Positions 45,354 to 55,633 of a DNA stretch of 64,000 nucleotides are shown here, in pieces (position 1 is the first letter of the stretch; each line of letters opens with the position of its first letter). The position numbers were made by a program, and so were the translations under genes. Location: NCBI GenBank assembly GCA_003988855.1, contig QYAI01000218.1, positions 21,763 to 85,762 of the forward strand, in the 5' to 3' direction. The notes under the pieces were generated by a model. The model ran no database searches, was not told the origin of the DNA, and saw nothing but the letters and a program-made list of their open reading frames with translations. The DNA is from Arachnopeziza araneosa (Eukaryota; Ascomycota; Leotiomycetes; Helotiales; Arachnopezizaceae).

Positions 45354-45893
45354 GATTGGAAGTTTGATTCCGGACAAGTGCAGCAAGTCAGCACTGTTGA
45401 ATCCTGCCTGACACTGGGAGGGAATTTGTTAGCCATTTGAGTTGAATCTAAAGTATGCTACTCATAATACGACTCACCGCGTTTCATATTCCTACTGATT
45501 ATATATTCATTCTTTCAGATGCAATTTTTTCCCTTGGAGGAAGTCCCAGCCTTACCTGGCCGCAGCCCAAGATCGAGCCCAGGATGCAGCCCACCGCCGC
45601 TTTATGGGCTGGTTCAAAAATCAGCCAAGGCAACCAAGACTGAGACGCCACCACGACAGCCTCATCGAATCATACAATGAAAAGCTATCACGATGATGTA
45701 AATCAATTCTAGCCTGTCGCGCGGGGGTAAAATAACATGTTTTCACCCGGCGAAAGCCTCGCCTTGGTGAAAGCCTCAACAATGCCCTTCCCTTCTCTAC
45801 CTTAACCTCCGAGGAACCGTGACCACCTGCTCTGTAGGTACGAGATTGTGATTTTTATCATCTATATATGGATTTCTCACAGTCCAGGACGCC
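45354..45893. other. Intergenic between tandem genes, 0.5 kb
   Basis: Contains the promoter of the RBR ligase gene. No gene seen. Confidence 0.5.
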
Positions 45894-48019
45894 ATGGAGC
45901 ACATCGAGAGCTCGGTCGTGACCTCCGTCCTCACCGATGCCTTCACCAGGTATCTCAGGTACCTGGAATTGGAGCAAGAGCTGCACGAGAGTGCTCAGCC
46001 TCGCCAGGGAAAAGGCATCGAGACGACTACTGACGTCGCCCGGACAGAGTATTTTCGTTCCAGGACGGCCATTACACAGTCTTGTCTGTTGGCTGTCGGG
46101 AAGCTTGCTGAGGCTGTAGGGAGGTTCCACAGGGAAGAGGGAGATGGAGACGTAGGAGATGTGGATCGTGGGAAAGGAAAAGGGAAATGGATCAAACCAG
46201 AGTCAAAAGATGATAATCTCGTTGATTTCGCGGGAGATTTTCCATCCATCCCGCAACATCTCCTACAGACAATCTGGGACGAGGAAGATGACGAGCCCTT
46301 TCTCAATCCGATGACGGGGCAGTGGATTTTTCCCGTCACTGCAATGAGTGCAGGGCCAAGTGGTACTCAAGGACTGGATGAAACGCCTACGAAAAAGGTA
46401 AGTTCAAGCAAGAAAAATCTGGTAGGAATTCTTTTCCATTATACTTCATGTGACACTTCAACTAAGCCCTCTCAGTATGGTTTATTGCCAGATCTTCCAC
46501 CTGTGAACAGGGTGGAGGAGAAGACTATACCAAGCACGATCCTCGACTCGAAGAAGAGAACGGATGCGGAGACTCATCTCAAATCAATTCGCAGATCCAA
46601 CACCAGATCCAGTTTCAGACCCGAACCCAAATCCGATTTCAGAATCAGATCCCAATCCGAAACCAAGCTCGAACCCAAGTCTGACTCCAAACCCACCTCT
46701 GAGTCTGAACCCAAGCCTCAACCCGAAGTAAATCTCGCTTCTGCCCTCCAAGCCGATCTTCTTGACCTAGACAATGATGATTTACCGCCATACGAAGCCC
46801 TTCTGCCAGCACCTAAGTTTCCTCCTACGAATCCCTTTGCGGATCCCGTACCCAGTTATCGATCTGTCAGTTCCAGTCCCAGCTTTGGTACGCCCAGAAC
46901 GTCCCCAAGAGACACAAATTCCGAACACGAAGACGTATTCCCTGGCAGCAGATATGAACCTACATTCTCTTTCTCGGCGATTGGCCCAACGCAGTTAGAA
47001 CTCGACCGCCTTGCGGCGGAGAAACTCCAAGCACAGCTCAATGGGGAGGATGGCCAGGGCGAAGCAGAGTTCCAACGGCTGAAGGAAGAATGGACAAGAC
47101 AGGATCGCATGTTGCAAGAGCAAACTGCGTTTGCGGAGGCCGTGAGGAGAAGCGACGAGGCGAGAGAGGATGCCATTCGTAGAGACCAAGCGGCTGCGAG
47201 GGCTTTGCAGGATCAGTGGGAGCAGGAGATGAGGGCTGAAGAAGACAGTAATTGGAGGTTGATTGAGCAGCTCCAGATAGAAGAAGAGGAGGAAATGGAA
47301 AGGATGATAGTTGAAGCTCAGGAGGTTAAGAGGCTGACTGAGCAATGGGAGAGAGAGGAGGAAGAAGAACGTCAACGGGTGATAGAAGAGGAGAGGAGAC
47401 GCCGACAAGCGGAGTGTGTGGTATGTATGGAGCCTTCGGATAAGACTGACATGTGTTTGCTGAGCTGCGAGCACTATTACTGCAGAGAATGCATAACGGG
47501 TAAACTTCCTCCTCTTATTCAAACTCAGAGACCGTCTGATTATTTACAGCTGCATTCAACACGGCTCTCACATCACGGAAACCATTCTCCTGCTGCAACC
47601 ACGCCGTCCCTGCCTCTCAGGCAGCCCAGTTTCTGCCCGCCCAGATGCGAACGCAGCACGACCTCCTCGTTGTCGAACTCAGCACGCCGAACCCACGGTA
47701 CTGCTCGAACCGCAACTGCCGCCTCTTCATCCCCCCGAACTCCGTCCACGGCCCCCTGGCGACGTGTCCCACCTGCCAGACGCGCACCTGCGCTCTCTGC
47801 AACAACGCCGAACACGCTGGGATCTGTCCCGAGGACCGGGCTGGCGCGGCGCTGGCGGCGCTGGCGAAGAACAAGGGCTGGAAGACGTGCCCGAGATGCA
47901 AAGCGATCCTGGAGAAGACGGCGGGTTGTCTGCACATGACCTGTCGGTGTGGTGCCAGTTGGTGTTATAATTGTTTGCGGGACTGGGGGACGTGTAAGAG
48001 TACTTGTGCGAGGGCGTGA
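45894..48019 (+). CDS. RBR-type E3 ubiquitin ligase
   Basis: A 665-residue RING-in-between-RING ligase, which takes ubiquitin from an E2 onto its own cysteine and then to substrate. RING1 (about 478-507) reads CVVCMEPSDKTD...CEHYYCREC. The IBR (about 561-602) has YCSNRNCRLF and CPTCQTRTCALC. RING2 (about 623-660) has CPRCKAILEKTAGCLHMTC, with Cys636 as the likely catalytic residue. Upstream lies a Pro/Ser/Lys low-complexity part with PEPKSD-like repeats and a long Glu/Arg/Gln coiled coil. Exons are 45894-46397, 46476-47499 and 47550-48019. The first intron (78 bp, GTAAGT...CTCAG) is stop-free and in frame, so retention is possible; the second (50 bp) is required. Substrates unknown. It resembles the many IBR-domain proteins of ascomycetes. 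Confidence 0.9.
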
Positions 48020-49013
48020 GGTGTACAACGATGAGATGACCATGAAGAGTGGAGGCCTGTGGAAATATTGTACAGCCCAAAAATAGGCATGGGAACCTAA
48101 AATGTAGCGATTGTGCATATTGTATGAAATTTCCATGAGAGAAATACTCATCTCTAAGAATAAAAATAAAACACCAAACTTCTTTGAAAATATAAAGGCT
48201 GTTTACAAACTACCAAGACGCTGCGGCCGAGACCTAAGCATCACGGGGTCGACAAGTCCGCATCCTTCTCCAGCCCTCATCGTAGAGCATTTCCCTTAAG
48301 CAGTAACTCGACGAGCTCTCCAATATGGGATGTTTCAGGGCAGCAAATACCACATCAACTTATGCCACCAAACCATCGCAAGGCGGCCAATGACACAAGA
48401 GCCTACGTCTCATTGAGATACGGCGCTGATATCCATCCCAATCTCCAGCAACCCAAATGTGAAAAACCCGGATCACCCTAATGGTGTGTACCTTTGAAGT
48501 TTTTCATCACAGTCATGTGCCACCTCTTCTAGGATCCAAAGAGCATGTTGCTTGCACCCGCAGAAAAGATCTTTGTATTTGGAGATTTACGGAGTGTAAT
48601 GAGTCACTCTATTGGACCGGAATTTTAACAATGGGGGTTGAGATGGTGAGGAAGCGGTTTCAATCCCTTGGATATCTCAGAGAGTCCAGAGGAAAGCGAA
48701 AGCCGTGGTAGATCGAGGCAGCACCGATGGGCAGCTGGCGCAACTTTATGGTGTTGGAAAATACCACAGGAGTCATGTGGTTTTAGATATGAGCAGATGT
48801 ATGAACAATGACAAGCATTCCATGATTGAAATACTTGATGAACATTTTCCATTTCCTCGTTGCGCTTCTATTCAACTGGGATCCTCTTGACCCAGTTTTA
48901 TATCTTGGTTGAGACGCATGTGATAAGGCTTTTGAGCTCGTTGAGACACCTCAACGGAACGACATTTTTCGCCGCTTTGTTGACTTATACAGGATGAATT
49001 TTGGCCGTTCGAA
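48020..49013. other. Intergenic between convergent genes, 1 kb
   Basis: 3' flanks of the RBR gene (+) and the NADAR gene (-). Short frames only; nothing supportable. Confidence 0.5.
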
Positions 49014-49700
49014 TTACCCCTCCTTGATTCGAATCTGCTCATCTGTACTTGATCTGCAATTTCTTTCCCTCAGCTCCCTCCGAACTCTCATCAACACCTT
49101 TCCGATTAAATTTAATCCCCATTCCTCCTTCTTTTCCAGCGCCTCTTCTTCCTTGAATCCAATACTCCAAATCTTCCCATCTGTACTCGCCTCGACCAAT
49201 TCCTCCTCTCCCGTCTCCAACAACCGCACATCCATGTTCTTCTCTGCTCCATTCGTAAACTTGTGCCAATTTCCCACGAAGACCAATTCCTCCCGGTATT
49301 TATACCACGTCTCCCTCACGAATCCTTTTATTTTTCGCCCGATTGCGCGTTGCATATCGGGTAGTGGTGCGGCTAGGATTTGGCGTGCGGATGCGAGGTC
49401 ATGGAAGAGGATTGCTTTGGAGTACATCATGTATTGCTCGGCGCAAGTGAAGAGAAGTGTGGCGTGCATGTCGGTAAGTGAGGGTGCTTTGAATGGTGAT
49501 AGATACCATTGTGAAAGGAAGGAATATGAAGCGGTGGGGTGCGGTGAGCAGAAGAAGAGATATTGAAGCTGGATTTGAGTTTGGATTTGAGTGACGGGTT
49601 CCTCAGTCTTGTGTAATTGTGGGACTAGAAATGCAATGATTTCCGGTTCATTCTGCGATCTCTCGTTATCCAGAGGCATTGTTTCCAAAAGGATGTCCAT
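49014..49700 (-). CDS. NADAR-domain protein (YbiA/DUF1768 family)
   Basis: A single-exon 228-residue protein. The NADAR fold is recognised from LSQWYLSPF, CAEQYMMYSKAILF (Glu88), MQRAIGRKIKGF, LLETGEEELVEAS, DGKIWSIGF and WGLNLIGKVLM. Bacterial and plant relatives hydrolyse N-glycosidic bonds in riboflavin-pathway intermediates, and some NADAR proteins remove ADP-ribose from guanine in DNA. Which reaction this one performs is unknown. The ATG at 49700 is used; a second at 49679 is possible. The domain begins about residue 45, and the first 40 residues are not conserved in my view. It lies in tandem with the flavoprotein gene, 521 bp away; no functional link is evident. Confidence 0.88.
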   Translation of the reverse strand: MDILLETMPLDNERSQNEPEIIAFLVPQLHKTEEPVTQIQTQIQLQYLFFCSPHPTASYSFLSQWYLSPFKAPSLTDMHATLLFTCAEQYMMYSKAILFHDLASARQILAAPLPDMQRAIGRKIKGFVRETWYKYREELVFVGNWHKFTNGAEKNMDVRLLETGEEELVEASTDGKIWSIGFKEEEALEKKEEWGLNLIGKVLMRVRRELRERNCRSSTDEQIRIKEG

Positions 49701-50221
49701 GAACAGATGTCGATTGGGGACGGTAGATTGTGAGTCAATGAATGGGCTGGATTAGCACAAGATGGAAATGGCGACGATTTTAGAGTAACAAACAATACAC
49801 GTTGCACTGCAGCCTCATGCGACGCTGTTTAAGTATCTACCAACATCGAATGAAGGCTGACTCATCCGGTTTCGCCATGAGGCTGAGCAAAAGTGAAAGT
49901 TGAGACGTATGTCTTGAAAACAGCATCGTGAAGGGCTGAAAGATGAAGATCAGTGGGACTCTCGTCTCTTCATTTCTTCGTTGGCCATTGCAAGATGAGG
50001 ACCTGATTCAAATCGTACGAATCTCCAACCTGATCATGATTTTGTCTCACTTCAGCTGTGGGACCCATCACGAAGTGTACACTTCGGATACGACCGTTGG
50101 GTGAAACCCGCTGCTATAATTACTTTTTGGTTCCTAGATCTCGATCTCGACGTATCGGATACAGCCGTGGAACGCCTCCATCGGCCAACTGAGCCCAAAT
50201 TTCAGCCAGACCGCCATTTGG
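49701..50221. other. Intergenic, 0.5 kb
   Basis: Promoter of the NADAR gene. No gene seen. Confidence 0.5.
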
Positions 50222-51049
50222 TCATGGCCACAACTCTTCAGTCTTCCATCTTCCAGTGAGATGCTTCCCAGCTGAGTCAGGTGCATCTTCCACGTGTGTG
50301 TAGCGAAAACATCTTCCCGCACCGCTGATTTTTAAATCCAATTGTTCCACCTCAAACGGTCGAACAACACACACCCGGAAGTTCTGCGTCACATTGGTGA
50401 TTCTCTCTTCCTGGGCCTCTGATTTCCTAAACAATCCAGGTTGCGTATTCCCAAAACTCCGCTTCACGTTCTCAGGTAGCAATTCCCAATGCGCATTGAT
50501 TTCCTTGCTCCAATTCCACTGTTCGTGCCTCTCCGTGATACCAATCGCGTTCTCGTCGCTAGCTCCAACAGCTGGTCTCATTCGCATCTTTAAGACATCC
50601 CTCACGTTCCTCGCAGAAGCTCCATTTCCATCAATATCAGACGTGGATAGAACCCATGCATCACCCTTGATCCTCCACTGCGTTTTCTCCTCCTCGATCC
50701 AGAATACAGCTTCACATGGCCCACCACCTCCTGAACCCTCTGTATCAATATCGCCAGCACTCAATCCAGCTGTCTCGAATAGTTGACGAACTTTATCCAT
50801 GCGGCCATCAGTCGTGAAGGTAAGGAGCTCAGAAGCAAAGGATGGTTTATTTTCTGGGGCGTAAACTTCTCCGAACATGGATCGGAAGACGCAAATTCGC
50901 GCGCGAGGGAGGAAAGGGGTGGTATCGAGGTTGTAGTCCGAGGAGGATGGTGGTGTCTGGCAGAGGTTGCAGAAGGTGAAAGTTGGCATGGGTGGAAGGG
51001 AGATGTGGGACAGGAACAGGGTACGCCACGGCGCAGGTTCGAAGGACAT
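50222..51049 (-). CDS. Alr4036-type FMN-binding protein (pyridoxamine phosphate oxidase-like)
   Basis: A single-exon 275-residue protein of the split-barrel flavoprotein superfamily, Alr4036 subfamily. Visible marks are APWRTLFLSH near the start, RARICVFRSM, LLTFTTDGRMDKV (FMN-phosphate side), AVFWIEEEKTQWRIKG, NFRVCVVRPFEVEQLDLK and the terminal GRWKTEELWP. Relatives bind FMN and may oxidise pyridoxine phosphates or other small substrates, usually in the cytosol. The start at 51049 (MSFEPAPW) fits the family; an open frame extends 15 codons further to 51094. A Gly-rich insert (GSGGGG) sits in the middle. Confidence 0.85.
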   Translation of the reverse strand: MSFEPAPWRTLFLSHISLPPMPTFTFCNLCQTPPSSSDYNLDTTPFLPRARICVFRSMFGEVYAPENKPSFASELLTFTTDGRMDKVRQLFETAGLSAGDIDTEGSGGGGPCEAVFWIEEEKTQWRIKGDAWVLSTSDIDGNGASARNVRDVLKMRMRPAVGASDENAIGITERHEQWNWSKEINAHWELLPENVKRSFGNTQPGLFRKSEAQEERITNVTQNFRVCVVRPFEVEQLDLKISGAGRCFRYTHVEDAPDSAGKHLTGRWKTEELWP

Positions 51050-51396
51050 GATGTACAATAAATGAGGTCTACCTAAACGGCAAATAGATGCCACGAAGGA
51101 AGAAACGGAGAGTACTAAGCTTTCTTACTGAGTGATCAAGCTTCCCATAGGGACTGATCGCTCACTGAGAACGTGGAAAATTTTGTAAGTGCAAAAGGTC
51201 GGTTAGAAGCCCAGAGAGGAGGTGGCACGGGTCACATGTGGTGGAGAGTCTAAAGACCTCACCCTAGCGAAGACTTTTCACAACCAGAAGTCAATATTTT
51301 CAAATGAAACATATACGACAGGATGTGTTGAGGAGATCGGGATACAAATATGAATGGTATACGCCCAAGTACACACAACCGTCCCTCAGCAAGTAA
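51050..51396. other. Intergenic, 0.35 kb
   Basis: Upstream of the flavoprotein gene. Nothing seen. Confidence 0.5.
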
Positions 51397-52186
51397 ATAT
51401 TGCAAGCGGATTTGGTCAACACGGAACGGGAGCCTCTTCTGACTCCTGAAGCGGCCGCTGATACTCTTATTTCCCTAGCGAGGGGTTTGTTTACAATCAA
51501 CGTCATCTCCACCTCGCTTTTCTCCTTCTGCCCCACGAGCTCTCCCCGCTCTACCCCGCGTCAGCCAGGATGGCGAGCCGAATCCCAGCCCGCTTGGCAA
51601 AACAACTCCGAAAAATATCAACAAGCTCTCTACGCCTGGACTGTGGGAAGACACAATGACCGAGAGAAGAGGGCATTTTCACGTTTCCACATGTTAGTGA
51701 GATATAAAATCTGCGGGTTAACTTTCTTCCAGGAGTAATTTCCTATCGATGGAATCCACGATCCACACGGAAAACAAGTCTACCTTTCTTATCAGCCTTC
51801 CTCTCTCTTTGCAGATGGTTATACCACCAATAACTTCACTACAGATACTTAGGGTTTACTCATCAGTCCTTCAGTGTCGAGTTTGTTCAGTGGTATCTGA
51901 AGCTTATTGGTACAGATCTCCTCCCTAATCTTGACGGTATAACCTACGGTACACTCAAAAAGTGGATCATCTAAGGATGGAAAAAGTATGACGATACCCT
52001 CAAAACGACACAGCAGTATCTAACATATTTCCACATCTAGCGGCATGTAGGAAGAACGCTCAAATATGCGCCTAGCCATTAAGGCCTTTGTGGGTAGCTA
52101 ATGGAACTATTGAGTTTGTTTATGATCAAGCTTCGCTGGATATTTGGCTTTACGATTTCGATGTCTTCAAGCTGGTGGTGTTTTAA
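51397..52186 (+). pseudogene. Decayed gene of unknown family
   Basis: A coherent protein can be followed in pieces on the plus strand. One frame from about 51400 gives EPLLTPEAAADTLISLARGL, then WQNNSEKYQQALYAW and RAFSRFHM. A probable intron (GTTAGT...TTCCAG) ends near 51734. IHDPHGKQVYLSYQPSSLF then leads to FTTD, with a TAG just before LGFTHQSFSVEFVQWYLK in another frame. LLPNLDGITYGTLKKWII follows and ends in TAA, with further stops after KKYDD and YFHI. A last piece, YDQASLDIWLYDFD, ends in TAA at 52184-52186. The protein-like composition across shifts indicates a dead gene rather than chance. I cannot name the family. Confidence 0.4.
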
Positions 52187-53392
52187 GTATAAGAAACTGA
52201 GGAATAAATGTTCTTTACTGTACAAGTGGGATTTCAATTCTGTAAATATAACTCACAAACACAGTTTAGCCTAGCAACAGAGAAAGATTAATGAGTAGTG
52301 TGATAGGGTATAAATTGAGCTCGCAATTGCCTCGTATAATGTTTTAAATAGCGTAGTAAATGGGTAGATTTTCCTAAGGGTCATCAAGCAGTCAAAGTAA
52401 GCTTAGTCTCAGTATCGTAACACCTTTCACTTGACCCCTCCGTAATTCACCACTCGCTCAATGATTGCAGATACGCGGGCACGTGCTCTATTGGTTAGTT
52501 TCCCTCAACCCCACCTACTCAGCCTCTGCCAAGATTTTACCAAGACTTGAACAGGTCACTCTGAGTACGCCACTGCTTCCTGTCCGAAGTAGTGCATTTG
52601 TTGACCCTTACTCGGTGTGCAAATTGTGATCAACAGACGTAACAATACTTTAGTAAATTCAGCTTCGACGGCTGGAAAGATGCTTTTACCGTAGCGATAC
52701 AGCTAGTCAGATACTTGAGGGTATATCTTGTATCTCCAACCCTAGTATGGCAATTGTGTAACTATGCGAGGAGGCACGCATGCAGCTAAATCCTACTATT
52801 AAAGGTAGACCTTTTGCTTTTGACGCAAATTGGGCGGCTTTCAACTGGCTCTTGGCAGGTTCAAGCATTGCTGAACCCGAAGCCTAGCATCGGCGACTCA
52901 TCAGAAGCAGTTTCTTTTCATCATCTTGCTCGCGGCTGAATTATTGTGGTGTAGTTGTATCGCATGTTAGCCATTTTGAGGCACCAAGTTTTCATGATCC
53001 TAGCTACGCTCCGAGATGGAAGATTGAGAAATAAGTTGATATTCTAGAGATCTGCTTCGTTGTGGCTGAAAAGCGCTTGTGTTACTGGAAGATAAATCAT
53101 AACCTGCAGTATGTCTCTGTCTCAATTTGAAGTATCGTTGTTCGTAAGTTGATATTGCTGCCTTGGCCTTAGCCACGTTGTGAGCTGACTGAAAACGCAC
53201 TTTTACACAAGGTACTTTTATTTAAAATGGGCTGGATGTTCCCAAGCTGAACATTCCGTATCATTCTCCCAACCCCTCAAACAGTAGTCCGATTTCTTCT
53301 TCGCAACTAGCAAGACCAAGAAAAATCCTGGTTAGCTCATATCATCACCCAACTCTGGAATTTGAAACTAATACCTAATCAAGCCTTTCATC
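52187..53392. other. Intergenic, 1.2 kb
   Basis: Between the decayed gene and the beta-lactamase-type gene. No gene seen; many stops. Confidence 0.5.
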
Positions 53393-55633
53393 ATGCCTGT
53401 TAAATTCTTCAATCGTTACATCCCTGATGAATGTCATCAGAAGATGGAGGACCTGACCACAGCTGGTGACGACATCATCTGGGTGGCCTTCCCGTCCGGC
53501 GGCGGCGGCAATCGCTTCAGTATCATCGCGAAAAGTGGCACATTTCTCAACCGCAACATCCCTGATGAATGTCATCAAAAGATGGGCGAGCTCTCCCAGA
53601 ATGGTGCCAAAATCACTCGTGTAGCCTTCACGGCACAGGGTGGATGGAGTGTTATCAACGATAAAGGCATATACTCCAATCATGATATCCCTGACGAGGC
53701 CGATCAGAAAATGAGCGAGCTATCTCAGGGTGGAGCAAAGATCGTGTGTGTAGCTTTCACTCCACAGGGAGGCAATACTTGGAGTATCGTGAATGATCGA
53801 GGGGCGTATATGAATAGAAACATTCCAGATGAGTGCCACCAAAAGATGAGCGAGCTGTCTCAAAATGGAGCAAAAATTCTCTGTGTGGCTTTTCCACCTC
53901 AGGGTGGCAATAGCTGGAGTATCAGCAACGACGAAGGAGCTTTCGCCAGCCAGAGTGTTCCTGATGAAGCTCGAATGATCATGGAATATTATTCTGAAGT
54001 CTATGGTCCAATTGAAGTTGCAGCGTTCGACACGGATGGTAGTGGATGGTCAGTCACCTCCAGTGTGAAAAAATTTGAGAAAATCTGTGATAAGACTCGC
54101 TGTGTATCCATAGCTGATGTTTATTCTTACATTCAAGCGAAGCTCAATGGAAATGTGGTGGGCTATGCGTGCACTGTTGGGAGTGGATCGCTGGGTGCTT
54201 ACTCATATGGCCAGGCTCGCACAAGTGCAAATGCGCCTGCACAAATATTTTTGCCATCTACCAAAATCCCAGTGGCGAGCGTTAGCAAAGTCATCACTAC
54301 GCTTGCGGCAATTCGCGTATTGGCGAAGCATGCAATCAGTCTGGATTCCGGAATAGGGGGACATGTGCCGAGCGATTGGAAGCTTGATCCTCACGTTTCC
54401 TCAATTACATTCCGTGACCTCTTGTCTCATCATAGCGGTATCAAGGATTATGGCAACAACAGTCAAGATTATGTCACGCTCAGGAACTTCTTCACACAGT
54501 CGGTTGATCCCACCAAGAACACAACATGTAAAGGCCCAGGTGTTCTCAACCCAGCGGATCCAATCAACCCTAACGACAAGACTTATTGCTACAGCAATTA
54601 TAACTTTGGGATATTTCGTGTGATTCTGCCTATCATTGACGGTTTTGTTGATGATCCCACGAACCGTGCAGCAAACCTTGCTGCTACCTACATTAAACTC
54701 GTTCAGAAGAATGTCTTCGAGCCAGTAGGTGTAACTGCTGTCGACGCCAAACCTCCCACGACGGGCCCTCAGGCCATTGCTTATGCTTTCTCGTACCAAT
54801 ATCCAGGGACTTCCAGCGGTTATGATTGGGGCGATAACAGCCTAGGTGTTGGTGCCGCTGGCTGGTACCTCTCTATCGACGATATTGCGAATGTCCTGTA
54901 CAGTCTCAACAAAAATGATGGCCGTATTCTCACTACTGAGCAACTCTCGGATATGGTAACATTTCCACTTGGGTGGGATAGGAAGGCTGATACGTCAGGG
55001 TATCGTTGGGTCGAAAAGAATGGTGGTTGGGGCAGGTTCGGCACCTCAATCAGCGCATCGATCGCAATGTTCGGCCCAGGGGTTTTCGGAGCGCTGTTCA
55101 TGAACTCGGATGTTCTTGGACCGGGGCTTCAAAACAATTGGCAGTGGTGTACCAATTGTCAGGGTCTGGCTTTTGCGGGGAATGCTACACTAGGAGAGTG
55201 TCCTGCGGGCGGACTACATAACCACACTAACAGCGGAAACTTCTATCTCTCTTTAAATGGAAGTAATATCCCAGGCAGCCAAAGTAACTGGCGCTGGTGC
55301 AACAAATGCCAGGCTCTCTCGTTTGCTGGAGCGGCGTCGCTAGGCAAATGCTCTGGCGGTGGAATGCATGATCATACTGGTAGCGGGAATTATTTTCTCG
55401 CTCTTAGAGGGGCCGGTGATGTTCCTCAAGACAGCCAAGATAACTGGCGCTTGTGTAATAAGTGTCATGTGCTAGCTTTCGCGGGGCAGGTAGAGGTTGG
55501 TATCTGTGCCGCTGGAGCCAATCATGATCATGGCGGGAGCGGGAATTATATCTTGGGATATGTCGTCAGTGCGGATACTGTACTCTATGAGGCGTATATG
55601 AAGGCACTAAGGCCGAAGCTGGTATCCTTATGA
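53393..55633 (+). CDS. Beta-lactamase-fold serine hydrolase flanked by two sets of tandem repeats
   Basis: An intronless 746-residue protein with three parts. Residues 4-223 hold five repeats of about 43 aa built on NRNIPDECHQKM, GAKI..VAF and GGNSWSI.ND. Residues 235-575 form a serine hydrolase of the beta-lactamase/penicillin-binding type: SxxK is Ser296-Val-Ser-Lys299, YxN is Tyr400-Ser-Asn402, and RDLLSHHSGI is the typical block. Residues 581-723 hold three repeats of about 50 aa with WRWCNKCQ.LSFAG, GxC and GGMHDHTGSGNY. I know both repeat types mainly from bacterial, especially actinobacterial, secreted or surface proteins. No signal peptide is obvious. The substrate is unknown; esters, D-amino peptides or cell-wall material are options. 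Transfer from bacteria is plausible from the layout and lack of introns. Confidence 0.9.
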   Translation: MPVKFFNRYIPDECHQKMEDLTTAGDDIIWVAFPSGGGGNRFSIIAKSGTFLNRNIPDECHQKMGELSQNGAKITRVAFTAQGGWSVINDKGIYSNHDIPDEADQKMSELSQGGAKIVCVAFTPQGGNTWSIVNDRGAYMNRNIPDECHQKMSELSQNGAKILCVAFPPQGGNSWSISNDEGAFASQSVPDEARMIMEYYSEVYGPIEVAAFDTDGSGWSVTSSVKKFEKICDKTRCVSIADVYSYIQAKLNGNVVGYACTVGSGSLGAYSYGQARTSANAPAQIFLPSTKIPVASVSKVITTLAAIRVLAKHAISLDSGIGGHVPSDWKLDPHVSSITFRDLLSHHSGIKDYGNNSQDYVTLRNFFTQSVDPTKNTTCKGPGVLNPADPINPNDKTYCYSNYNFGIFRVILPIIDGFVDDPTNRAANLAATYIKLVQKNVFEPVGVTAVDAKPPTTGPQAIAYAFSYQYPGTSSGYDWGDNSLGVGAAGWYLSIDDIANVLYSLNKNDGRILTTEQLSDMVTFPLGWDRKADTSGYRWVEKNGGWGRFGTSISASIAMFGPGVFGALFMNSDVLGPGLQNNWQWCTNCQGLAFAGNATLGECPAGGLHNHTNSGNFYLSLNGSNIPGSQSNWRWCNKCQALSFAGAASLGKCSGGGMHDHTGSGNYFLALRGAGDVPQDSQDNWRLCNKCHVLAFAGQVEVGICAAGANHDHGGSGNYILGYVVSADTVLYEAYMKALRPKLVSL

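Noticed and set aside
46995..48151. Long minus-strand frames (175 and 192 codons)
   Set aside because: They are antisense to the RBR ligase, whose RING and IBR cysteines leave no doubt about the coding strand.
48994..49566. 190-codon plus-strand frame
   Set aside because: Antisense to the NADAR gene; composition is the reverse of the conserved protein.
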